Of a stretch of 8,752 bases of DNA, positions 1 through 4,182 are shown piece by piece. Location: NCBI GenBank assembly GCA_030040115.1, contig JASHUH010000647.1, forward strand, positions 1-8,752, in the 5' to 3' direction. Under the pieces are notes generated by a model, which saw nothing but the letters and a program-made list of their open reading frames with translations, was not told where the DNA came from and made no database searches. The DNA is from Acidobacteriaceae bacterium. GTDB lineage: Bacteria > Acidobacteriota > Terriglobia > Terriglobales > Acidobacteriaceae. Made by a program: the position numbers and the translations under genes. Position 1 is the stretch's first letter. Every line of letters begins with the position of its first letter.

Positions 1-1
1 G

Positions 2-30
2 TTGACAAGCGTCGCCACGCGTCATACGAT
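2..30 (+). promoter_or_regulatory. Candidate sigma-70-type promoter for the PLP enzyme gene
   Basis: A perfect -35 hexamer TTGACA (2-7) is followed after exactly 17 bases by TACGAT (25-30), which matches four of six positions of TATAAT. The pair lies about 100 bases upstream of the start codon at 133 on the same strand, leaving an untranslated leader of roughly 95 bases. Hexamers and spacing are seen directly. Use as a promoter is inference, because a housekeeping consensus in this organism is assumed. Confidence 0.45.
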
Positions 31-132
31 GAGTGATCGCGCGGCGGACCTGCCACCCGGGAATGAATTTCCTCCGCTCGGCCTCATTTCCGGCCCATCC
101 TACTGAAATTTCTCACCCGAGGAGACCTCCAA

Positions 133-1392
133 ATGACAACGCGTCGCGAATTCCTATCTGCTTCCACCGGCGCTGCGGTGGGCCTTTTCGCCATCTCACG
201 CGGCCATGCAACAACCATGTCCAAGACTTGTCTGGCCGATTGCGACATCACGGAATTTGAGTCGCGCATCGCCCAAGGCGACTTCCGCGGCATGACCAAG
301 GACATGCTGCCCACCCCCTGCATCGTGGTCGACCTGGATATGTTCAAGGCCAACGTGCAGCACGTGGCCGACACCGCCAAAGTCAACGGCATCCACGTGC
401 GGCCCCACGTCAAAATCCACAAAAGCGTCGATGTCGCCAAATACCAGATGGCCGCCGGCGCCGTCGGACTCACCTGCGCCACCATCGCCGAGGCGGAACT
501 TTTCTCCGCCGCGGGCATCCAGGGCGTTCTTTGGACCAAGCAGCCTGTCGGCTACAACAACACCCAGCGGGCCATTGCGCTCTCCAAAAAGGATCCTACG
601 TTTATGTTTGTGGCCGATGATCCGCAGGTGGTGGACTGGGTGGAAGAGGCGGCGGAGGCTCACAAAGCCAAAGTCCGCATCGCGGTGTCGGTGTATGCCG
701 GCATGGCCCGGCAGGGCATTGACTGCGGCCAGCCCGCCATCGATCTGGCGAAAAAAATCGATTCCTCCAAGCACATGCAATTTGAAGGCTTCATGGCCTA
801 CTCTGGAGCTGCCGCCCACACCAAGGGCTTTGAAAACCGGAAAGCCAAGTCCATGGATGTTCTCGCCGGGGCGCGCGAGAGCAAGGACCAGGCGCTGAAA
901 GCCGGCTTGCCCGTGAATATCATGTCCGGCGGCTCGACCGGCACCTACAACATCGATCATGAAACCGGATTGTCCGAATTGGAATGCGGATCCTATGTGT
1001 TCATGGACACCGAGTACTTCATTGTCGGCGGCCAGGACGGCGACATGAAACGATATAACGACTTCAAACCGGCGCTGACCATCCTGACCACCGTAGATAG
1101 CGAGCACCATCCCAACATCATCACCACCGATTACGGCGCCAAAGCCCTGGCCAAGGCCACCGACCAGGTCAAGGACATGCCCTGGCTGACCGTTGGCGTC
1201 CAGGGCGCCGAATACGGTGCGTTGAAGTGGAACGACGGCGATAAGTTCCCCAAGCTCGGCGACCGGCTGGAGATTTACTGCACCAACCTCGACCAGAGCA
1301 CCAACGCTTTCGACCGTTACTATGTGGCCCAGAACGACAAGATCGTGGACGTATGGCCCATCATGGGCCGCGCCGGAGCGGCCCAGCGTTAA
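133..1392 (+). CDS. Tat-exported D-threonine aldolase / D-serine dehydratase-like PLP enzyme (DSD1 family)
   Basis: A 419-residue protein of the fold-type III PLP family that includes D-threonine aldolase, D-3-hydroxyaspartate aldolase and D-serine dehydratase. Residues 1-26 are a twin-arginine signal (TRREFL at 3-8, a hydrophobic stretch, then a cut after GHA at 24-26), so the enzyme should be exported folded with its cofactor. The alanine-racemase-like N-domain starts at TPCIVVDLD (61-69). RPHVKIHK (90-97) carries the expected PLP lysine K94, and GGSTGTY (266-272) is the phosphate-binding loop. The C-terminal domain ends in FDRYYVAQ...VVDVWP-type sequence (393-409). Two positions are unusual: the family's EEHG-like motif reads AEYG (359-362), and the HxD/HxC metal pair reads NLD (385-387). 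The start is supported by GAGGAG at 119-124, 8 bases upstream. No operon partner is visible. The family call is secure. The substrate (D-threonine, another beta-hydroxy-D-amino acid, or none) is not. Confidence 0.88.
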   Translation: MTTRREFLSASTGAAVGLFAISRGHATTMSKTCLADCDITEFESRIAQGDFRGMTKDMLPTPCIVVDLDMFKANVQHVADTAKVNGIHVRPHVKIHKSVDVAKYQMAAGAVGLTCATIAEAELFSAAGIQGVLWTKQPVGYNNTQRAIALSKKDPTFMFVADDPQVVDWVEEAAEAHKAKVRIAVSVYAGMARQGIDCGQPAIDLAKKIDSSKHMQFEGFMAYSGAAAHTKGFENRKAKSMDVLAGARESKDQALKAGLPVNIMSGGSTGTYNIDHETGLSELECGSYVFMDTEYFIVGGQDGDMKRYNDFKPALTILTTVDSEHHPNIITTDYGAKALAKATDQVKDMPWLTVGVQGAEYGALKWNDGDKFPKLGDRLEIYCTNLDQSTNAFDRYYVAQNDKIVDVWPIMGRAGAAQR

Positions 1393-1675
1393 AAAGGCCG
1401 GCCACGCTCGCTCACTTACCAGCGTGTCGACCAATGTAACCATGATGGGGCACGGGGGTGGGGAAGGGTAAGGATGCGGCTGCCTCGCCATTGTCCGTTG
1501 ATGGCTTACTGAATGGCGAGTGACCTGATTCGTCAGTGGGCGCAGCCGCAATTCGCAGATAAATGTGCCGCGGCGCAGATATTCCAACGCACAGCTACAA
1601 CGGAACGCGCGCCGGCGATCCCGTAGCAGATGCGTCATGGAGGCGGTCGCCATCCTGCCGTTGAGCCGGCGATGA
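1393..1675. other. Non-coding gap between converging genes
   Basis: This gap lies between the stop of the PLP enzyme gene and the stop of the omega-like gene, so the two genes converge on it. No reading frame here looks like a protein. It starts with GGCCGGCC (1396-1403) and a weak 6-bp hairpin, CACGCT (1403-1408) with AGCGTG (1421-1426). That hairpin has a 12-base loop and no T-tract, so it is a poor terminator. The main content is the nested inverted repeats at 1475-1550, listed separately. Confidence 0.6.
1475..1550. other. Nested inverted repeats with three-way-junction folding potential
   Basis: TGCGGCTGC (1475-1483) is perfectly complementary to GCAGCCGCA (1542-1550). Directly inside it, CTCGCCATT (1484-1492) is perfectly complementary to AATGGCGAG (1512-1520) around a 19-base loop. 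The remaining 1521-1541 holds a small TGAC/GTCA hairpin (1521-1524 with 1532-1535). The two 9-bp helices abut with no unpaired base at 1483/1484, so they could stack coaxially, with the small hairpin as a third arm. On either strand this could be an RNA element, a terminator-like structure in the 3' region of both converging genes, or a small mobile palindromic repeat. The complementarity is observed. Function is unknown and the element matches no family I can name. Confidence 0.4.
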
Positions 1676-1906
1676 TCAGGCTGCGGGCGTAATCAGCAGC
1701 TCGTCGATGGTCGGAGGCGGTGTGACTTCCGGCAGGTTTCCGTGCACGCGGGTGCCATTTGCCACTTCGGCGAAGACTCTGTTGACAGTGTCTTCCGTTC
1801 GTGTCGAGCTTATGTGCAGCTTCTTCGTCGCCTGCATCGCTGTTGTAGCTAGAAGAAAGCGGTTCTCGATTTTCAGTCCGGCTTCGTACACCAGTTGCGA
1901 TCGCAT
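1676..1906 (-). CDS. rpoZ: Omega-like DNA-directed RNA polymerase subunit (short form)
   Basis: A 76-residue protein resembling the short omega (RpoZ/Rpb6-type) subunit of acidobacteria, which stabilises the beta-prime subunit and aids RNA polymerase assembly in the cytoplasm. The recognisable core is NRFLLATTAMQATKKLH (15-31), equivalent to the NRFxLVxxAAxRARQL helix of omega. It is followed by STRTEDTVNRVFAEVANG (34-51), equivalent to the second helix (IALREIAEG region). The tail is proline-rich and ends in ITPAA. An ATG at 1918 would add four residues. I chose 1906 because GAGG lies 6 bases upstream of it on the minus strand, while the upstream ATG has no good ribosome site. It does not sit beside a guanylate kinase gene, the common neighbour of rpoZ, so it may be a solitary or second copy. 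The call rests on remembered family motifs. Alternative: an uncharacterised small DNA- or RNA-polymerase-associated protein. Confidence 0.6.
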   Translation of the reverse strand: MRSQLVYEAGLKIENRFLLATTAMQATKKLHISSTRTEDTVNRVFAEVANGTRVHGNLPEVTPPPTIDELLITPAA

Positions 1907-2175
1907 GATTTGCCTCATTTCCCGGTATAGAGCGTTTTAGAGCAGAAGCCAGGCTCGCTCGCCTTCCCATAGCGGCGACATAGTCTCGATTTCACAGCGT
2001 TCCAGGCAGGATGGTGCAGAGGATGTCGCGGAGGGCCGAAGATCGTAAAAGATTGGATTGTCGATCGCCTCTTTGCCAAGCATACGCCGATAAAGCCGCT
2101 TCTCCTAATCTTGACCCTGTCCAGAACCCGCTGCGTAACGGTTTCCGTCCCGCTGAATACCCCTCTGCGCAAAAG

Positions 2176-2184
2176 TGCTATGCT
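2176..2184 (+). promoter_or_regulatory. Candidate extended -10 promoter for the zinc-ribbon gene
   Basis: TGCTATGCT fits the extended -10 pattern TGn followed by a TATAAT-like hexamer, with four of six positions matching. No good -35 is visible upstream. If used, transcription would begin near 2191 and give a leader of about 109 bases before the start at 2300. The motif is short, so chance occurrence is quite possible. Confidence 0.25.
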
Positions 2185-2185
2185 T

Positions 2186-2263
2186 ATGACTGGTCGTCGA
2201 ATCTGGCTTGGCCTTCTTGCCTGTTCTGCCTTCCTGCTCCACTCGCAAACAATTCCACTCTGA
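2186..2263 (+). other. Signal-peptide-like 25-codon reading frame, probably a remnant or chance
   Basis: ATG at 2186 opens a 25-residue frame ending in TGA (2261-2263). It has an arginine pair, then a hydrophobic core WLGLLACSAFLLHSQ, the shape of an exported-protein leader in this kind of organism, and it stops right after the expected cleavage region. There is no Shine-Dalgarno sequence upstream. If the extended -10 at 2176-2184 is used, the ATG would lie before the transcript start. It could be the 5' scrap of a lost secreted-protein gene, a tiny membrane peptide, or coincidence. Confidence 0.2.
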
Positions 2264-2299
2264 ATTCCGCGACACAGCCAACATCAAAGGATCGAATGT

Positions 2300-2632
2300 A
2301 TGACCAGGGATTTGCAACTAACCTGCAGCGACTGCGGGCAGGAATTCACATTTTCAAGCGATGATCAGGCATTTTTCCAGGAACGTGGCTATTCGGCTCC
2401 GAAACGCTGCAAGACCTGCCGCCAGGCAAAGAAGAACGAACAGGGCGGAGAGGGCGGATTTTACCGGAGGAGTGAATCACAATCCACGACAGTCACATGT
2501 TCCGGATGCGGGAAGCAAGCCACTGTGCCGTTTGCGCCGCGAGGCGACCGGCCCGTTTATTGCCAGGACTGCTACCGCGCCAGGAAAGGCAGCGGCAGCG
2601 GCCGGGGAGAGCGCCGATATAGCCGTTATTAG
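2300..2632 (+). CDS. Two-zinc-ribbon protein (zinc-ribbon plus CxxC-x17-CxxC domain)
   Basis: A 110-residue cytoplasmic protein with two separate four-cysteine zinc sites. The N-terminal ribbon uses C9/C12 and C37/C40, with 24 residues between the pairs and a conserved-looking FFQERGYSAPKRCKTC segment. The C-terminal ribbon uses C67/C70 and C88/C91 with exactly 17 residues between the pairs, matching the known CxxC-x17-CxxC domain found in many small bacterial proteins of unknown role. A glycine/glutamate/serine linker (46-64) joins them, and a basic Gly/Ser/Arg tail (94-110) could contact nucleic acid. AAGGA at 2287-2291 sits 8 bases before the ATG. It lies upstream of the cold-shock gene on the same strand, which fits an RNA- or DNA-related job, but no biochemical function is established for the family. 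Confidence 0.85.
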   Translation: MTRDLQLTCSDCGQEFTFSSDDQAFFQERGYSAPKRCKTCRQAKKNEQGGEGGFYRRSESQSTTVTCSGCGKQATVPFAPRGDRPVYCQDCYRARKGSGSGRGERRYSRY

Positions 2633-2687
2633 ATCGGGATTTAGGGAAGAATGGCAGGCGGACCCGGCGCAACCGAAACAGCCGCCT

Positions 2688-2711
2688 CCAATGCCCGATT
2701 CGGTGCATTGG
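2688..2711 (+). terminator. Strong hairpin downstream of the zinc-ribbon gene
   Basis: CCAATGC (2688-2694) pairs perfectly with GCATTGG (2705-2711). CCG (2695-2697) then pairs with CGG (2701-2703), leaving an ATT triloop and one bulged T. The total of 10 bp lies 56 bases after the stop codon of the zinc-ribbon gene. There is no T-tract on the 3' side, so it is not a classic intrinsic terminator. It may instead protect a transcript end or be a processing site. Confidence 0.35.
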
Positions 2712-2790
2712 CTGCAAAGTGCGCTCGGCCCATCGAGCAATAAATATTCGCGATGGCGATATTGCAGCGCTGGGGGATGTACACTGAAGG

Positions 2791-2818
2791 AGATCGAAGA
2801 ATCCGATCTGGACTTTTT
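2791..2818 (+). terminator. Possible intrinsic terminator or leader hairpin before the cold-shock gene
   Basis: AGATCG (2791-2796) pairs with CGATCT (2804-2809) around a 7-base loop, and five T residues follow at 2814-2818 after a four-base gap. This is the only hairpin-plus-T-tract arrangement in the middle of the window. The stem is short and not very GC-rich. It could end the zinc-ribbon transcript, or lie in a long cold-shock mRNA leader: a TACACT -10-like hexamer at 2780-2785 lies just before it. Confidence 0.3.
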
Positions 2819-2898
2819 GCTTGTTCCGCTACCTGCCTTACTCGCAATCTACTCCAAATTGAGTTCGGCGGTACATCCATCTAAAAGGAACAAGTTCA

Positions 2899-3099
2899 AT
2901 GGAACAAGGTAGAGTGAAGTGGTTTAACGGCGCGAAGGGATTCGGCTTTTTGAGCCGCCCCAACGGCGAGGATGTCTTCGTGCATTTCTCGGCAATTCAG
3001 AGTAATGGCTTCAAGAGCTTGCAGGAAGGTCAGCCGGTGACCTTCGAGGTTGTAAAAGGTCCCAAAGGCTTTCAGGCCGAGAACGTGCGGGTCGCCTGA
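2899..3099 (+). CDS. cspA: Cold-shock protein (CSD/OB-fold RNA chaperone)
   Basis: A 66-residue single cold-shock domain, the normal length for bacterial Csp proteins. These bind single-stranded RNA and DNA, melt RNA secondary structure and can act as antiterminators. The RVKWFN strand (5-10), RNP1 KGFGFL (13-18) and RNP2 VFVHF (26-30) are intact, with the nucleic-acid-stacking aromatics W8, F15, F17, F27, H29 and F30 present. It ends normally in the strand AENVRVA. AAAGGA at 2884-2889 lies 9 bases before the ATG. A strong GC-rich hairpin follows 18 bases after the stop. The symbol is a family label; which Csp paralogue it is cannot be told. Confidence 0.95.
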   Translation: MEQGRVKWFNGAKGFGFLSRPNGEDVFVHFSAIQSNGFKSLQEGQPVTFEVVKGPKGFQAENVRVA

Positions 3100-3117
3100 G
3101 ATTCACGCATCTAATTA

Positions 3118-3145
3118 GAACAGGGCGGCCAAGGCCGCCCTGTTC
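3118..3145. terminator. Strong 12-13 bp hairpin after the cold-shock gene
   Basis: GAACAGGGCGGCC (3118-3130) is the exact reverse complement of GGCCGCCCTGTTC (3133-3145), with only AA between them, giving effectively a 12-bp stem with a CAAG tetraloop. It lies 18 bases after the cspA stop and 10 bases before the ribosome site of the next gene. The plus-strand 3' side (ggcttatcg) lacks a T-tract. On the minus strand the sequence after the stem is somewhat T-rich. It may be a terminator without a clear T-tract, or a processing or stabilising structure that sets different expression for the two flanking genes. Confidence 0.55.
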
Positions 3146-3166
3146 GGCTTATCGAAGGAGACTTCC

Positions 3167-3451
3167 ATGGCGAAAATTGCTCCTCGACGGGATAGGTACT
3201 TCCTGCGAGACCTTCATCAGGAGATTGATCTGTACGATCGCAAGCTTGCCTATCTCGACAAGTTCGTGGAGTTTGCCTCGCTTGCGGACCGCGAAGAGGC
3301 GGAAAAGGAACTGCTGGCGAAGAGAGCGCCTCTTGAGAAAGCTGCCTTGGAACTCGCCGCATCGGGCGTCGAATACGATGAAAAAGACCTTCCCCGATCC
3401 TTCAGCACCATGAATATCGAGCGTAACAGCGCCCGAAAGAATCTCACCTGA
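3167..3451 (+). CDS. Small charged helical protein, function unknown
   Basis: A 94-residue cytoplasmic protein I do not recognise. It starts with a basic stretch (PRRDR, 6-10). Residues 11-66 are dense in E, K, R, D, L and A with near-heptad leucine spacing (for example LRDLHQEIDL and EAEKELLAKRAPLEKAALELA), which predicts one long or two short helices, possibly a coiled coil. The last 25 residues look less ordered. There are no cysteines, no signal peptide and no membrane segment. The start is well supported by AAGGAG at 3155-3160, 6 bases before the ATG. It directly follows the cold-shock gene and its hairpin and could be cotranscribed by read-through. A good ribosome site and protein-like composition make it a real gene. 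A role with RNA or the cold-shock protein would be guesswork. Confidence 0.7.
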   Translation: MAKIAPRRDRYFLRDLHQEIDLYDRKLAYLDKFVEFASLADREEAEKELLAKRAPLEKAALELAASGVEYDEKDLPRSFSTMNIERNSARKNLT

Positions 3452-3500
3452 GTCAAGCGATCGTAACCTGTCTGCCGCTGCCCAAATGCTCGCCGATGGC

Positions 3501-3521
3501 CGGTTTCCTGGATGGGAACCG
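3501..3521. other. Hairpin between the two small genes
   Basis: CGGTTTCC (3501-3508) pairs with GGGAACCG (3514-3521) as 8 bp including one G-T wobble, around a TGGAT loop. It lies 50 bases after the stop of the helical-protein gene and 24 bases before the next start codon. No T-tract follows. It may end or stabilise the upstream transcript, or restrict access to the next gene, which lacks a clear ribosome site. Confidence 0.35.
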
Positions 3522-3545
3522 CTGTGACGAACGGTACCCGCGTCC

Positions 3546-3875
3546 ATGACGTCCAGACAACAATTCTCTCCGTTATGCGATCTGCACCACACGTTCATGC
3601 GCCGCGTGATGCGGGAGGAAGATTCGGAAGAAGTCCGATCCTACCATGCATGTGAGCGGCGCGATTGCACTCGAATTTTCCGCGAGTTCGATGGTTATAC
3701 GGATCTCATCCAAGCCGGCTTCGACGATTCGCGCGCTTCCGCGCAGCCATGCCCCCGGTGTGGAGCCGTCCTTTATCTTGCCGCCGTGGATCGATCGCAG
3801 AAAATCGAGACATGGGAATGTCCGCAGTTTGACTGCGATTTCTCGGAAGACTATCCATCCCCTTCGGCGCGATAG
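3546..3875 (+). CDS. Cysteine-rich putative double zinc-ribbon protein
   Basis: A 109-residue soluble protein with two similar metal-binding-like units. The first is C11-x2-H14 with C36-x4-C41. The second is C69-x2-C72 (CPRCG, a zinc-knuckle signature) with C92-x4-C97. The spacing between half-sites is similar (21 and 19 residues), suggesting an internal duplication or two zinc ribbons. A charged segment (EEDSEEV, 24-30) lies between the half-sites of the first unit. No signal peptide or membrane segment is present. An in-frame stop at 3525-3527 and no other upstream start leave ATG 3546 as the earliest start. No good Shine-Dalgarno precedes it, so starts at M18 or M22 remain possible, though they would lose C11 and H14. 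Zinc binding is inferred from spacing. I cannot assign a function or named family. Confidence 0.65.
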   Translation: MTSRQQFSPLCDLHHTFMRRVMREEDSEEVRSYHACERRDCTRIFREFDGYTDLIQAGFDDSRASAQPCPRCGAVLYLAAVDRSQKIETWECPQFDCDFSEDYPSPSAR

Positions 3876-3894
3876 CGGGAATTGATTGTTGCAT

Positions 3895-4080
3895 TGCACC
3901 GGTTTTGTTGCTGCCCTGGCGAACGCAAGTCGGTCGAACCCATGGCCGCGCGTCTTGCCCCGGAGAATGTGCGGCGCATGCGCCAGTCGTTGCATCACAT
4001 GGTGGCCGATGCCCCCTGGAGCGATGAGGTAATGTTGGAGCGGGTGCGCCACCAGGTGCTGCCGGCGATGACTAAGGCCG
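3895..4080 (+). pseudogene. Decayed fragment of an IS701-family-like transposase
   Basis: The frame encoding GERKSVEPMAARLAPENV, followed by RRMRQSLHHMVADAPWSDEV and MLERVRHQVLPAM, closely resembles the N-terminal part of IS701-type DDE transposases, including the typical ERKSVEPMAARL and QSLHHMVADAPW segments. Only about 60 residues of the usual 400 or so remain. No catalytic DDE residues, terminal inverted repeats or target duplication can be found. Just upstream, CTG is readable in a different frame (3895-3903), and one extra T and one extra C around 3904-3916 would explain the break relative to the expected CTGLLLPGERKS. After about 4080 the similarity ends abruptly near a GGCCGGCC (4076-4083). 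This is a relic, not a functional gene. Confidence 0.65.
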
Positions 4081-4182
4081 GCCGGTTATGGCCTGGGTCC
4101 CGCTGGGCTGCGCTTCAGCGCGCTCGCGGCGCTGGAAGCTTCGGCCTCATCTGCGAAACCGTGATCTTTCTCCCCTGTGAGG
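4081..4182. other. Non-coding gap after the TonB receptor gene
   Basis: This short gap lies between the transposase relic and the stop codon of the minus-strand receptor. It should hold the receptor's terminator, but I find only weak palindromes (GCGCT/AGCGC at 4110-4121 with a 2-base loop, and GAAGCTTC at 4135-4142) and no T-tract. It may be sequence left by the mobile element that brought the relic. Confidence 0.4.

Larger units (their letters stand above)
1907..2299. other. Divergent intergenic region between the omega-like and zinc-ribbon genes
   Basis: This gap separates two genes transcribed away from each other, so it should contain both promoters. For the minus-strand gene the best guess is a TATACC -10 just upstream of its start, with no convincing -35. 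For the plus-strand gene an extended -10 lies at 2176-2184. The gap also holds a 25-codon signal-peptide-like frame (2186-2263), described separately. I see no RNA gene and no repeat. Confidence 0.5.

Noticed and set aside
1403..1426. Hairpin after the PLP enzyme gene considered as its terminator
   Set aside because: The stem is only 6 bp with a 12-base loop and no T-tract follows, so it is too weak to call.
196..1653. 485-codon open frame on the minus strand opposite the PLP enzyme gene
   Set aside because: It is a shadow of the plus-strand gene caused by GC-rich third positions. The translation is Gly/Val/His-rich with no motif and no ribosome site, while the plus frame has a full family signature.
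2361..2912. 183-codon plus-strand frame overlapping the zinc-ribbon and cold-shock genes
   Set aside because: It overlaps two well-supported genes in another frame, and its sequence lacks conserved features.
1396..4083. GGCCGGCC at 1396-1403 and 4076-4083 considered as a repeat flanking a mobile segment
   Set aside because: The flanks share nothing beyond the 8-bp palindrome, which is expected by chance in GC-rich DNA.
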